This document shows positions 1 to 8,687 of a stretch of 64,000 nucleotides of DNA, piece after piece; position 1 is the stretch's first letter, and every line of letters begins with the position of its first letter. The notes under the pieces were generated by a model, which ran no database searches, was not told where the DNA came from, and saw only the letters and a list, made by a program, of their open reading frames with translations. Both the position numbers and the translations under genes were made by a program. The DNA is from Pseudocalidococcus sp964653145 (lineage in GTDB: Bacteria > Cyanobacteriota > Cyanobacteriia > Thermosynechococcales > Thermosynechococcaceae), in NCBI GenBank assembly GCA_964653145.1, contig CAZZCG010000001.1, forward strand, positions 62,001-126,000, read 5' to 3'.

Positions 1-410
1 AACTGTTCTCGCAAACCAAGGGTGAAGTTCCCCCGGCCGTCAAAGCTTTTGGGATTGATGCCGCGAAAGTCACGAATTCGAGGTAAAGCCAGGTTAATCA
101 GTCGATCCAGAAAGGCATACATCCGATCTGAGCGCAATGTCACCATGACCCCCACAGGCATGCCTTGGCGAATCTTGAAGCCGGCAATGGCTTTTTTGGC
201 CCGAGTTACCACAGGTTTTTGGCCCGTAATTGTGGCGACTTCAGTCAAAGTGGCTTCCAGGGATTTAGCGTTTTGGGCAGCTTCCCCCAGGCCCCGGTTA
301 ACGGTGACCTTGAGAATCTTGGGGACTTGGTGAATATTGGCGTATTTAAACTGCTGCTGCAGCTGGGGTACTGCCGTTTCTGTGTAAAGGGTTTTCATGC
401 GTGAACTCAT
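1..410 (-). CDS. rplE: 50S ribosomal protein L5, partial (C-terminus outside window)
   Basis: Large-subunit protein that binds 5S rRNA and contacts the P-site tRNA. About 136 residues are visible from ATG at 410; the protein begins MSSRMKTLYTETAVP and carries L5 signatures such as VTVNRGLGEA and PVVTRAKKAIAGFKIR, then RIRDFRGINPKSFDGRGN. The usual length is about 180 residues, so roughly a quarter lies beyond the left edge. It is the last visible gene of the ribosomal operon, 52 bases after rplX. Identification is firm; the 3' end cannot be seen. Confidence 0.96.
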   Translation of the reverse strand, partial: MSSRMKTLYTETAVPQLQQQFKYANIHQVPKILKVTVNRGLGEAAQNAKSLEATLTEVATITGQKPVVTRAKKAIAGFKIRQGMPVGVMVTLRSDRMYAFLDRLINLALPRIRDFRGINPKSFDGRGNFTLGLREQ

Positions 411-462
411 AGCTGGCTCTCCTGAATTGCTCTGGGCTGTGTCAGAGACTTATGGGTAACAA

Positions 463-807
463 TCAATCAATAATTTCTCCGGTTTTCTTCAGCATCCGCA
501 CTTTTTTACCGGCTTCGGTGTAGGTGTAACAGATGCGGCTAGCCACGTTCTGCTTACTGGAGTAGAGCATGACGTTAGAGCTATGGATTGGAAACTCTTT
601 CGTAACGATTTGTCCAGATTCGCCATCCTGCTGAGGCTTAACATGCTTAGTTTTGATGTTTACGCCCTTGACAACCACCTGGCTTTTCTTGGGGAACACC
701 GCCAGAATTTCACCCACTTTGGCTTTGTCGTTCCCAGCAATCACTTGTACCGTATCGCCCTTTTTTACATGCATCCGATGCCGAACTGGGGGTTTAGATT
801 GAGCCAT
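463..807 (-). CDS. rplX: 50S ribosomal protein L24
   Basis: Assembly-initiator protein of the large subunit, 114 residues. The KOW motif is visible near residues 15-40 (KKGDTVQVIAGNDKAKVGEI), followed by VVKGVNIKTKHVKP, which is characteristic of L24. The ATG at 807 shares one base with the stop of rplN, so the two genes are translationally coupled. Length and gene order (L14-L24-L5) match the standard bacterial spc arrangement. Confidence 0.97.
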   Translation of the reverse strand: MAQSKPPVRHRMHVKKGDTVQVIAGNDKAKVGEILAVFPKKSQVVVKGVNIKTKHVKPQQDGESGQIVTKEFPIHSSNVMLYSSKQNVASRICYTYTEAGKKVRMLKKTGEIID

Positions 808-1175
808 TAGAGTACCTCCGGAGCCAGAGAGACGATTTTGGTAAAGTTCTTATCCCGCAGTTCCCGCGCCACTGGACCAAAAACGCGGGTACCACGGGGG
901 TTGCCTTCCGCATTGATTAAAACTGCTGCATTGTCGTCGAAGCGGATACTCATGCCACTGTCGCGACGGATCGTTTTGCGAGTACGGACGATCACAGCTC
1001 GGACAACATCGGATTTTTTCACGGCCATGTTGGGGGTGGCATCTTTGACTGTAGCAATAATCACATCGCCGACATTGCCGTAGCGACGATTACCACCACC
1101 GAGAACCCGAATACAGAGAAGTTTTTTGGCACCGCTGTTGTCGGCTACGTTGAGATAGGTTTCCTGTTGAATCAT
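807..1175 (-). CDS. rplN: 50S ribosomal protein L14
   Basis: 122 residues, the normal L14 length. The start MIQQETYLNVADNSGAKKL and the segment VIRVLGGG-like ...CIRVLGGGNRRY are classic, as is the end FTKIVSLAPEVL. It binds 23S rRNA at the subunit interface. It lies 9 bases after rpsQ and overlaps rplX by one base, in the expected operon order. Confidence 0.98.
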   Translation of the reverse strand: MIQQETYLNVADNSGAKKLLCIRVLGGGNRRYGNVGDVIIATVKDATPNMAVKKSDVVRAVIVRTRKTIRRDSGMSIRFDDNAAVLINAEGNPRGTRVFGPVARELRDKNFTKIVSLAPEVL

Positions 1176-1184
1176 AGTGCGCTC

Positions 1185-1436
1185 CTAGGCTGATGCCGTT
1201 GCTGTCAGGATTTCAATGATCGTCCACCGCTTTGTCCGGCTCAGAGGACGGGTTTCTTGAATGCGTACCCGGTCACCTATTTTGCAGCGGTTGTCTTCAT
1301 CGTGGGCTTTGTAGCGGTTAGTTTTTACGACGGTCTTGCCGTATTTGGGGTGGGAGGAACGATTTTCCACGGCCACCACTACGGTTTTATCCATTTTGTC
1401 GCTGACGACGACGCCGACTCGTTCTTTAACTGCCAT
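1185..1436 (-). CDS. rpsQ: 30S ribosomal protein S17
   Basis: 83-residue primary 16S rRNA-binding protein with an OB fold. Family signatures visible are GVVVSDKMDKTVVVAVE near residues 8-24, HPKYGKTV, and IGDRVRIQETRPLSRTKRW near the C-terminus. The gene begins 3 bases after the rpmC stop, so it is tightly packed in the ribosomal operon. Its length agrees with bacterial S17. Confidence 0.97.
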   Translation of the reverse strand: MAVKERVGVVVSDKMDKTVVVAVENRSSHPKYGKTVVKTNRYKAHDEDNRCKIGDRVRIQETRPLSRTKRWTIIEILTATASA

Positions 1437-1439
1437 GGT

Positions 1440-1667
1440 TTAGTTTTCTCCTGAAGCGGATGGTGCGATCCCAAGTTGCCGTTGTCGTTCTAGGGTCATC
1501 AGTTGGGCGAGGGTATGACGCAAGTGCTTATATTGATGAGTCTTAACTTCCCGCCGTGTGGCCTGGGCAAAGCGCAAATCAAATAATTGCTTTTTAATAT
1601 CTAGGATTTTTTCATCCAAGGCTTGATCACTGAGTTCCAGGAATTCCGACATTTTTGTTAGGGCCAT
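1440..1667 (-). CDS. rpmC: 50S ribosomal protein L29
   Basis: 75 residues from ATG at 1667 (MALTKMSEFLELSDQAL). An in-frame ATG farther upstream at 1811 would overlap rplP almost completely and is rejected. The central LRFAQATRREVKTHQYKHLR resembles the L29 RNA-binding helix pair. L29 sits by the polypeptide exit tunnel and contacts trigger factor and SRP. It starts 4 bases after rplP. Confidence 0.94.
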   Translation of the reverse strand: MALTKMSEFLELSDQALDEKILDIKKQLFDLRFAQATRREVKTHQYKHLRHTLAQLMTLERQRQLGIAPSASGEN

Positions 1668-1671
1668 GGTC

Positions 1672-2091
1672 TTATACCTCCACCTCGGGACGGACAATAA
1701 AGCGGGTTTTAATTGGCATCTTGAAGGCCGCCAACCGCATTGCTTCCCGAGCCGTAGCTTCAGGAACTCCGTCAATTTCGTACATGATCCGACCGGGTTT
1801 GACGACAGCAACCCAAAACTCTGGCGACCCTTTCCCAGAACCCATCCGAGTTTCTGCTGCCCGCATTGTCACAGGCTTGTCCGGAAAAACGCGAATCCAA
1901 ATTTTCCCACCCCGACGGATATAACGGGTCATTGCTCGCCGCCCAGCTTCAATCTGCCGAGAAGTAATCCAGGCCGGTTCAAGGGCTTGGAGGGCAAATT
2001 TACCAAAACTTATGTCACTGCCCCGCGTGGCCAGGCCAGCCATTCGCCCCCGTTGTTGTTTCCGAAATTTAGTACGCTTAGGACTTAACAT
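1672..2091 (-). CDS. rplP: 50S ribosomal protein L16
   Basis: 139 residues, close to the normal length. Begins MLSPKRTKFRKQQRGRMAGL, the typical L16 N-terminus, with RQIEAGRRAMTRYIRRGGK and MGSGKGSPEFWVAVVKPGR in the body. L16 organises the A-site tRNA elbow region of the large subunit. Located between rpsC and rpmC as in nearly all bacteria. Confidence 0.98.
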   Translation of the reverse strand: MLSPKRTKFRKQQRGRMAGLATRGSDISFGKFALQALEPAWITSRQIEAGRRAMTRYIRRGGKIWIRVFPDKPVTMRAAETRMGSGKGSPEFWVAVVKPGRIMYEIDGVPEATAREAMRLAAFKMPIKTRFIVRPEVEV

Positions 2092-2130
2092 GATTCCGAT
2101 CCATCACAAAGAAAATTTAAGCAGAGACGA

Positions 2131-2862
2131 CTAGGATTCACCCGAGGAACGATCTTCAAAATTACGCCGCTGCCGTGGAGGCCGTTGCCGAGGTTGTTGT
2201 TCCCGCCCAAATGTGGGTTCAACTTGTCCGGGCAAGACTTCACCTTTGAAAATCCACACCTTAACGCCGAGAATTCCATAGATGGTTTTGGCAGTGCGAT
2301 AGGCATAGTCAATATCCGCACGCAAGGTATGCAAAGGGACGCGACCTTCCCGAGTCCATTCTGTCCGGGCAATTTCGGCACCGTTTAAGCGACCGGCGAC
2401 TTGGATTTTAATCCCATCCACGCCAGCCCGCTGGGCCCGTTGAATTGCTTGCCGGACTGCCCGCCGAAATGCTACCCGTCGCTCCAACTGTTGGGTAATG
2501 TATTCCGCAAGGAGACCTGCTTCGGCATCAACTCGAGTCACCTCAACGACATTGACTTTGACGCTCCGGCCTGGGGGAAGGAGTTTTTTCAAGCTCATCC
2601 GCAGATTTTCAATTCCGGCCCCACCTTTGCCAACCACCACCCCTGGCCTGGCGGTTCGGACTTGCAACTCAACCTGATCCGCCTTGCGCTCGATCCGGAC
2701 ATCGGCAATGCTCGCACCCACCAAGGTTTTCTCAATGTGCTGGCGAATTTTATGATCTTCCTGCAGCAGTTCAGGATAGCGGCTCGGGTCAGCATACCAA
2801 CGGGAACGATGGTCTTGGGTAATGCCGAGGCGGAAGCCAATAGGGTTAATTTTTTGTCCCAC
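2131..2862 (-). CDS. rpsC: 30S ribosomal protein S3
   Basis: 243 residues. Starts MGQKINPIGFRLGITQDHRS; the KH-type segment with GVVVGKGGAGIENLR lies at about residues 75-90 and the C-terminal S3 domain contains QVAGRLNGAEIARTEW. S3 lines the mRNA entry channel and contributes to mRNA unwinding. A basic tail rich in Arg/Gln (residues about 220-235) extends slightly past the core, as in several cyanobacterial S3 proteins. Confidence 0.98.
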   Translation of the reverse strand: MGQKINPIGFRLGITQDHRSRWYADPSRYPELLQEDHKIRQHIEKTLVGASIADVRIERKADQVELQVRTARPGVVVGKGGAGIENLRMSLKKLLPPGRSVKVNVVEVTRVDAEAGLLAEYITQQLERRVAFRRAVRQAIQRAQRAGVDGIKIQVAGRLNGAEIARTEWTREGRVPLHTLRADIDYAYRTAKTIYGILGVKVWIFKGEVLPGQVEPTFGREQQPRQRPPRQRRNFEDRSSGES

Positions 2863-2892
2863 GATGTTTACCTACTTAGTACCTAATGTGCA

Positions 2893-3261
2893 TTACTCTT
2901 CAGACTTAGCTTCTGCCACCGAAATGGTGATGTGGCAAGTGGGTTTACGAATTTGATAAGCCCGCCCCTGCGCCCTTGGCCGGAACCGTTTTAAGCTCGG
3001 CCCCTGATCCGCAAAGGCTTCATAGACAATCAAATCAGCCGGGTTCATGCCCAAATTGTGTTCGGAGTTGGCCGCCGCTGAACGCAAAACCTTTGTAATT
3101 GGGTCACAGGCCCGATACGGCATAAACCGCAGGATAATCAGGGCTTCCCGATAGGAGCGACCCCGCAGTTGGTCTAAGACCCGCCGCACTTTATGGGGAG
3201 ACATCCGCACATATCGGGCTGTGGCCTTGCTGCCGATTTTGGTAATGGTTGGTGTTGCCAT
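2893..3261 (-). CDS. rplV: 50S ribosomal protein L22
   Basis: 122 residues using ATG at 3261 (MATPTITKIGSKATARYVRM). A start 10 codons upstream is possible but extends toward rpsS without family similarity. Recognisable L22 segments are RMSPHKVRRVLDQLRGRSY and the hairpin loop region FRPRAQGRAYQIRKPTCHIT, which reaches into the exit tunnel. Ends with an acidic EAKSEE tail. Gene order S19-L22-S3 is standard. Confidence 0.97.
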   Translation of the reverse strand: MATPTITKIGSKATARYVRMSPHKVRRVLDQLRGRSYREALIILRFMPYRACDPITKVLRSAAANSEHNLGMNPADLIVYEAFADQGPSLKRFRPRAQGRAYQIRKPTCHITISVAEAKSEE

Positions 3262-3299
3262 AGTTAATCTCTGGGACTCAATTCCGAGCAAATCTGGGA

Positions 3300-3578
3300 C
3301 TAGTAACGGGCTTTCTTATCGCCTTTGACATGACTGCGAAAGGTGCGGGTAGGGGCAAACTCACCTAACTTATGACCCACCATTTGTTCTGTGACAAAAA
3401 CTGGGACGTGTTGTCGACCGTTGTGAACCGCAATCGTGTGGCCAATCATTTCTGGCAAGATAGTCGAGGCCCGTGACCAAGTTTTAATCACCTGTTTGTC
3501 GTTGCGGGCATTGAGTGCTTCAACTTTCCGCAAAAGGTGATCGGCAACAAATGGCCCTTTTTTTAATGAACGTCCCAT
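3300..3578 (-). CDS. rpsS: 30S ribosomal protein S19
   Basis: 92 residues, the exact usual length. MGRSLKKGPFVADHLLRKVE, RASTILPEMIGHTIAVHNGR and LGEFAPTRTFRSHVKGDKK are all canonical S19 sequence. It forms a complex with S13 in the 30S head. It lies 46 bases after rplB and 38 bases before the rplV start. Confidence 0.98.
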   Translation of the reverse strand: MGRSLKKGPFVADHLLRKVEALNARNDKQVIKTWSRASTILPEMIGHTIAVHNGRQHVPVFVTEQMVGHKLGEFAPTRTFRSHVKGDKKARY

Positions 3579-3624
3579 TCTTAATTACTCCCTAAGCATT
3601 GACTTGTGTCATTGTGACCATCCT

Positions 3625-4488
3625 CTACGATTGCCGCCCTCCGCGACCCCGTTTCGACGATTTCCGCCGCCGCCGTACAATCAGGGCATTACTGAGTTTT
3701 TTCTTCTTACGCGTCTTATAGCCCAAGGTGGGTTTGCCCCAAGGCGTAACTGGGCCACTGCGGCCAATGGGAGCGCGACCTTCACCACCACCGTGCGGGT
3801 GATCCACCGGGTTCATGACGGAACCCCGAACTTTGGGGCGGCGGCCTTTCCAGCGATTCCGCCCGGCTTTACCCATGCTGAGGTTACTGTGATCCACGTT
3901 GCCAACTTGACCGATGGTGGCAAAACATTCTTTTCGGAATAGGCGGACTTCCCCGGAAGGTAATTTAAGGGTGACCATATCCCCCTCTTTTGCAACAACC
4001 TGGGCCATGGCTCCAGCGGCTCTGACCATTTGCGCTCCCCGGCCTGGGGTAATTTCCACGTTATGGACTGAGGTGCCCAAAGGAACCTTGCCCAAGGGCA
4101 TAGCATTACCAACTTCAATTGGCGCCTCGGCACTGGCAATAATCTGGGTTCCGGGAGTTAAGTTGCGGGGGTGGAGAATGTAGCGTTTCTCGCCATCTTG
4201 ATAGTTGACTAGAGCAATCCGGGCATTGCGGTTGGGATCATATTCCACAGTTGCCACTTTACCGGGAACGTCAATCTTGTTCCGACGGAAATCCACATCC
4301 CGGTACCGACGTTTGTGGCCACCACCCCGACGGCGGCTAGTGATTACACCCCGATTATTCCGGCCTTTTTTCCGATGCTGTCCACCTGTGAGAGACTTCT
4401 CTGGTGAATCAGTGGTGATTTCGGCAAAATCTGCCACAGACTTTTGGCGAGTGCTGGGAGTATAGGGTCGGTATGCTCGAATGCCCAT
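3625..4488 (-). CDS. rplB: 50S ribosomal protein L2
   Basis: 287 residues, a primary 23S rRNA-binding protein needed for subunit association and peptidyl transferase function. The start MGIRAYRPYTPSTRQKSV, the RRRGGGHKRRYRDVDFRR region and the conserved MNPVDHPHGGGEGRAPIG near residue 225 are diagnostic, including the functionally important His in the last motif. The C-terminus is basic (KSSKRGRGGRQS). Starts 14 bases after rplW. Confidence 0.98.
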   Translation of the reverse strand: MGIRAYRPYTPSTRQKSVADFAEITTDSPEKSLTGGQHRKKGRNNRGVITSRRRGGGHKRRYRDVDFRRNKIDVPGKVATVEYDPNRNARIALVNYQDGEKRYILHPRNLTPGTQIIASAEAPIEVGNAMPLGKVPLGTSVHNVEITPGRGAQMVRAAGAMAQVVAKEGDMVTLKLPSGEVRLFRKECFATIGQVGNVDHSNLSMGKAGRNRWKGRRPKVRGSVMNPVDHPHGGGEGRAPIGRSGPVTPWGKPTLGYKTRKKKKLSNALIVRRRRKSSKRGRGGRQS

Positions 4489-4502
4489 GAATCGTTACGC
4501 TC

Positions 4503-4805
4503 CTAAACGTCGGGGAAGAGAGTAATGGTATCGCCAGCTGCCAAGGTGACAACGGCCCGTTTGTACTGGGGACGGAATCCTAAGAACCGACCAACTCGCC
4601 GGGATTTTTTCGGGGGATTGTAGGTATTGACGGCTGTAACTTTAACTGAAAACAACTCTTCAATCGCCGCTTTGATTTGCAGCTTATCGGCCCGTGGATC
4701 TACATCAAAGGTGTATTGATTATTTTCGAGAGCAATGGTGGCCTTCTCGGTGACAATGGGGCGATGAATTAAATCGGCTAGGGCGCGGGGAATAACTCTA
4801 CTCAC
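4503..4805 (-). CDS. rplW: 50S ribosomal protein L23 (GTG start)
   Basis: 100 residues starting from GTG at 4805 (VSRVIPRALADLIHRPIVTEKAT). An in-frame ATG at 4880 would add 25 residues lying wholly inside rplD and resembling nothing in L23, so GTG is preferred. The start overlaps the rplD stop by 8 bases, implying translational coupling. The signatures IHRPIVTEK, FDVDPRADKLQIKAAIEELF and VNTYNPPKKSRRVGRFLGF fit L23, an exit-tunnel docking protein. Confidence 0.93.
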   Translation of the reverse strand: MSRVIPRALADLIHRPIVTEKATIALENNQYTFDVDPRADKLQIKAAIEELFSVKVTAVNTYNPPKKSRRVGRFLGFRPQYKRAVVTLAAGDTITLFPDV

Positions 4806-5430
4806 CGTAAACCTCCTGAATTTTGGCAATGGCTTCGTTGGTGGCCACGATCCGGTCGGCATGGAGCAGATCAAAAACATTCAGTTGATCCGCTGCAATC
4901 AGCTTCAACCGGGGAACATTGCGGGCCGACAGATAAATGGTTTCCTGCTTCTCGGCGGTAATTAGAAGAACTTTACTCCCAACTTCAACACCCCATCGGG
5001 TCAGGGCATTCATCAATTCTTTAGTTTTGGGTCGGGGTAATTGAGCCGAAAAATCTTGCACCACAATCAAATCCTCCGAGCGACTCATTAAAGCAGTCCG
5101 CAGTGCCAACCGCCGCTCTTTCCGATTCATTTTTTGGGAGTAGTCCCGAGGTTTGGGGCCAAAAATGACACCACCACCGCGCCACAGGGGAGACCGATTT
5201 GAACCCGCCCGGGCCCGCCCTGTTCCTTTTTGCTTCCAGGGTTTACGACCACCACCGCTAACTTCTGCCCGAGTTTTAGTCGAAACAGTACCTTGGCGCG
5301 CATTGGCCAGTTGCCGGACAACGGCCCGATGAAGAATGTGGTTGGCGGAAGATTCTTTAGCTACAGCCAGTTCGAGGTCTGCAGATCCTGCTGTTTCGCC
5401 TTGCCAGTCTTTAACTACACATGAAACCAT
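4798..5430 (-). CDS. rplD: 50S ribosomal protein L4
   Basis: 210 residues. The central GGGRKPWKQKGTGRARAGS loop (about residues 60-78), which reaches into the exit tunnel, and the segment PLWRGGGVIFGPKPRDYSQKMNRKERRLALR are diagnostic. In E. coli L4 also autoregulates the S10 operon; whether that applies here cannot be judged from sequence. Located 12 bases after rplC. Confidence 0.97.
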   Translation of the reverse strand: MVSCVVKDWQGETAGSADLELAVAKESSANHILHRAVVRQLANARQGTVSTKTRAEVSGGGRKPWKQKGTGRARAGSNRSPLWRGGGVIFGPKPRDYSQKMNRKERRLALRTALMSRSEDLIVVQDFSAQLPRPKTKELMNALTRWGVEVGSKVLLITAEKQETIYLSARNVPRLKLIAADQLNVFDLLHADRIVATNEAIAKIQEVYGE

Positions 5431-5442
5431 TGCTCTGCCTGC

Positions 5443-6081
5443 CTATTTTTGACCAACGATAGTAGCGGGAAGGATATTGACTAGGGCACCGGGTTTACCA
5501 GGTAAGGCCCCTTTAATCAAAATCAGATTGCGCTCCGGATCCACTTTCACCACTTGCAATTTGCGGACGGTGACGCGGCAGTTACCCATTTGCCCGGCCA
5601 TGCGTTTGCCCGGATAGACCCGCCCTGGGGTGGTGCCTGCTCCGGTTGAACCAGGGAGACGGTGATTTTTCGAGCCGTGGGCCATGGGACCCCGTTTGAA
5701 GTTGTGACGTTTTTGATAACCAGCAAAGCCACGACCAATGCTAGTACCGACCACATCTACGAGTTTGCCTGGCTCAAAAATATCTACGGTGATGGGTTGC
5801 CCGAGTTGATAGCTGCTGACGTCTTCTAGGCGATATTCTTCGAGGTGACGCAGGGGAGCAGATTCACTTTTGGCCAGGTGGCCGAGTTCGGGTTTGCTTA
5901 AGGCTTTTTCGGTGGTTTCGCCGTAGCCGAGCTGCACTGCGGTATAGCCATCGGTGGCTTTGGTTTTAATTTGGGTGACAGGACATGGCCCGGCCTGGAC
6001 AACGGTAATCGGTACCGCTTTTCCGGTGTCATCAAATATTTGGGTCATCCCCAACTTTGTCCCTAAGATGCCAATGGCCAC
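5443..6081 (-). CDS. rplC: 50S ribosomal protein L3 (GTG start)
   Basis: 212 residues; first gene of the visible ribosomal cluster. Translation begins at GTG (6081-6079) giving a start M-AIGILGTKLGMTQIF, preceded by the purine-rich GAGGTAAGGA. L3 signatures include SIGRGFAGYQKRHNFKRGPM and GSKNHRLPGSTGAGTTPGRV. There is no rpsJ directly upstream; in cyanobacteria S10 is usually encoded with the str genes. It is divergent from the gene at 6574, with a 492-base gap. Confidence 0.97.
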   Translation of the reverse strand: MAIGILGTKLGMTQIFDDTGKAVPITVVQAGPCPVTQIKTKATDGYTAVQLGYGETTEKALSKPELGHLAKSESAPLRHLEEYRLEDVSSYQLGQPITVDIFEPGKLVDVVGTSIGRGFAGYQKRHNFKRGPMAHGSKNHRLPGSTGAGTTPGRVYPGKRMAGQMGNCRVTVRKLQVVKVDPERNLILIKGALPGKPGALVNILPATIVGQK

Positions 6082-6573
6082 GTGTCCTTACCTCGTTCAA
6101 TCAGCTACCGTTTACCCGACTCATGATCACAGGAGCATAGACAGACAGAAAAAGAAGCGAGGCCCGACAACCAGGCCTGGAATCAATGCCTTAATTCTGT
6201 TTTGCGGAAGAGACTAAGAAGTTAGGCTGTGAATTTGGCCCGACTCTAAGTCATTGTGATCAAGCTAGTTCAAGACACGGGAGGTAAAAAACCTTCATGA
6301 ATCTCTGGAGACTAACCGCGCTTGATGAGAGGGGCAGCCTAGACTTGAATCTCAAGAAATTTGATGACTCAGTATCTAATTTCGGCCGCAATCATTAACT
6401 ATAGGAGATCTACTTTCATGTTGTCTAGGGGGTGATGGAGTTTTTTGCAAAGTTTGCACTACATCGTTCCCGAGGCACCTTATGTATAGCCTATTACGGG
6501 CTTATTTTTCAGCTTGACTTAGGTTTAAAAAGGGATGGGGTAGCGTTACGCCAAGACATCTAGGGAGTTTTGA
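6082..6573. other. Divergent intergenic region, 492 bases
   Basis: Region between rplC (minus) and the ATPase-like gene at 6574 (plus), so it should carry promoters for both. I see no convincing open frame or RNA gene. It includes an exact CCAGGCCTGG decamer at 6171-6180. A TTGACT hexamer lies at about 6514, just upstream of the plus-strand gene, but no good -10 partner is evident. Leader-mediated control of the ribosomal operon is possible but not demonstrated by the sequence. Confidence 0.5.
6171..6180. repeat. CCAGGCCTGG decamer (example of window-wide repeat)
   Basis: Perfect 10-base palindrome. Other exact copies read by eye: 11320, 13876, 16727, 24267, 32511, 37913, 39080, 41182, 49389, 50391, 56957, 60496, 62586 (first bases). 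Many more half-sites GGCCTGG or CCAGGCC occur in coding DNA. Confidence 0.85.
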
Positions 6574-8667
6574 ATGGGCCGAGGCGAATTATGGAAACAA
6601 AGCACAAGGGCTATCTGGATTGAGGGTGGCGTGCAAAGCGGTAAATCCACTCGGCTTGTTGAGGAACTTAAAACATGGCTGCGGAACAGTCGCTGGCCGG
6701 GGGAAACGGTTTCAAGCTCGCCGAGGGAATTGGCCCGTCACACTTTAATCTGGGCGGCCAATGCTGACCATGCGCAACGATTGCGGGAACAAATTGATCG
6801 CCAAGTAGGGCGCGGCTTACCATTTACGGTGATGACCCCCTTGGGGTTTTTTCCGGAAGAAGTCATTTTGTTTTGGCCCTTGATCGTGGCCGAGTTAACA
6901 ATCCCAGGCCTGATGCCTGTCCGCCTACAGCCGGAAATGGAGCAGAGTTTAGCCCAGGACTTCTGGCAACCCCAACTCAAGGGTGATGTTTTTCGAACAT
7001 TGGCTGAATCCCCTGCCCAAATGACTCAGCAGTTAATCAATTTGATGGAATTGGCTGCGTTTGCGGGCATCACTCTAGAGTCTGTGACCGAGGTGCTGGT
7101 GACTGATGGACAATTTCCGTTGGCAGTGGCTACGGCGATTTCCCAGGCCCTGGTGGAGTGGCAGGGGTGGTGCTTGTCCCGAGGGCTGCTGACCTACGGC
7201 ATTATGTTGAATTTATTTGGACAGGTTTTATTACCCCATCCTGAGTACCAGGCCCGGTTAGGTCGAAGATATCAAGCCGTACTTGGGGATGATCTGGACA
7301 ATTACCCCGCATTGGCCCGGGATTTCTTGGAGGTTTTGCTGGCTCAAGGTTGTAGTGCTGTGTTTACGTTTAATCCCCTTGGCGGCTGTCGACTTGGCCT
7401 GGGGGCAGATCCAGATTACTTAGAGGAACTCAAGTTTGCCTGCCGTATCGAGCCTCTCCCGCCCCCCCAGACATCTCTGTTGGGTACTGATCCAGAAGGT
7501 ATTGTAACCTATTGGCTCACGGACCCACGACCAGAATTGCCGACAACAATCACAGCGATGCAGACGTTATCCCGATTGCAGTTGTTGGTACAGGTGGCCA
7601 GCGCAATTATTGACCTTGTTCAGGCCCGAGGTGTGAGTCCCGCGGAGATTGCCATCATTGGCCCCGGCCTGGATGCCATTGCCCGCTATACCTTAAACCA
7701 GGACTTAGGCGCGGTACAGATTCCCATCCACAACCTCAATGACCAACGTCCGATCATTAGTTCTCCCCTGGTTCGGGCCCTGTTAACCCTTCTGTCTCTG
7801 ATTTATCCGGCCTGTGGTTGGGGCCTGGAGCGGGAAATGGTTGCCGAGATGCTAGTCGTCTTATTTCAGGAAACAGATGCCATTGATCCTGTCCGAGCGG
7901 GGCTGCTGGCGGATCATTGTTTTGTTCCGGATATTGATGCCCCATGTTTGGTTGCCGCAACCGAGTTTTCCCGCTGGGACCGTTTGGGGTATGCCGCCAC
8001 ACAAGCCTATGAGTCCCTAAGAATTTGGATTCAAGATCAGCAAAATCAACTGGCGGATGTGCCCCGTAATCCTGTCTTTCTGATGGATCGGGCTATTCAA
8101 CGATTTCTCTGGAGTCGTAACCTCAGCACAAATCAAGTCTTAGAACTCCGAAAATTATTGGAAATGAGTCAACATTACTGGGATGTACGGCGGCGGTTGC
8201 ATCAGCACGATAGCTCCTCGGCTGGGGTGTTAACGCCTTCCTATGCGGACTATGCAGCGGTTGCTCAGTTCTTTCGGTTTATCCGCACTGCAGCCATTAC
8301 CACGAATCCCCGCCTACCACGCCCCATCCCTGCCGTCACCCTCGCGACAACCTACCAATATCGCAACATTCGGCTACGGCACCGCTGGCAATTTTGGCTG
8401 GATGTTGGCGGGCCGCTTTGGCAAAATGGTGGCCTGGTTACCCGCTGGCAAAGTCCCCTGTTGTTACGTCCAGGCCAGAAAAACCATGGGCGACTTTGGG
8501 AAGATGAAACAGCTCGATTAACCCGCTTACTAGTGGATTTAGGGAGTCGGGCCACAGAAAAAATTGTTCTCTGTCACAGTGAATTAGCAGTCAACGGTCA
8601 AGAACAGATGGGGCCGTTGCTGGGCCTGGTGGAATTGGTGGGCTCAACAATCGAGCAGAAGAGTTAG
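6574..8667 (+). CDS. P-loop protein resembling a degenerate UvrD/AddA-like SF1 helicase
   Basis: 697 residues. A Walker A motif GGVQSGKST is at residues 18-26. The order of later segments recalls UvrD-type helicases: TLIWAANADHAQRLREQ in the place of motif Ia, AVLGDDLDNYP in the place of DExxQ, VTLATTYQYRNIRLRHRW in the place of motif V, and DETARLTRLLVDLGSRAT where the RRLxYVAxTRA motif VI would be. The catalytic Asp-Glu-x-x-Gln and the motif VI arginine finger pattern are not intact, so helicase activity is doubtful. It is isolated and divergent from the S10 operon; hisS is convergent downstream. Function unknown; a role in DNA repair or recombination is only inference. Confidence 0.6.
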   Translation: MGRGELWKQSTRAIWIEGGVQSGKSTRLVEELKTWLRNSRWPGETVSSSPRELARHTLIWAANADHAQRLREQIDRQVGRGLPFTVMTPLGFFPEEVILFWPLIVAELTIPGLMPVRLQPEMEQSLAQDFWQPQLKGDVFRTLAESPAQMTQQLINLMELAAFAGITLESVTEVLVTDGQFPLAVATAISQALVEWQGWCLSRGLLTYGIMLNLFGQVLLPHPEYQARLGRRYQAVLGDDLDNYPALARDFLEVLLAQGCSAVFTFNPLGGCRLGLGADPDYLEELKFACRIEPLPPPQTSLLGTDPEGIVTYWLTDPRPELPTTITAMQTLSRLQLLVQVASAIIDLVQARGVSPAEIAIIGPGLDAIARYTLNQDLGAVQIPIHNLNDQRPIISSPLVRALLTLLSLIYPACGWGLEREMVAEMLVVLFQETDAIDPVRAGLLADHCFVPDIDAPCLVAATEFSRWDRLGYAATQAYESLRIWIQDQQNQLADVPRNPVFLMDRAIQRFLWSRNLSTNQVLELRKLLEMSQHYWDVRRRLHQHDSSSAGVLTPSYADYAAVAQFFRFIRTAAITTNPRLPRPIPAVTLATTYQYRNIRLRHRWQFWLDVGGPLWQNGGLVTRWQSPLLLRPGQKNHGRLWEDETARLTRLLVDLGSRATEKIVLCHSELAVNGQEQMGPLLGLVELVGSTIEQKS

Positions 8668-8687
8668 AAGGGTTAAGTGTGCTAAGG

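Noticed and set aside
1672..2088. Plus-strand frames of 89 and 140 codons across rplP
   Set aside because: Antisense to a certain ribosomal protein gene.
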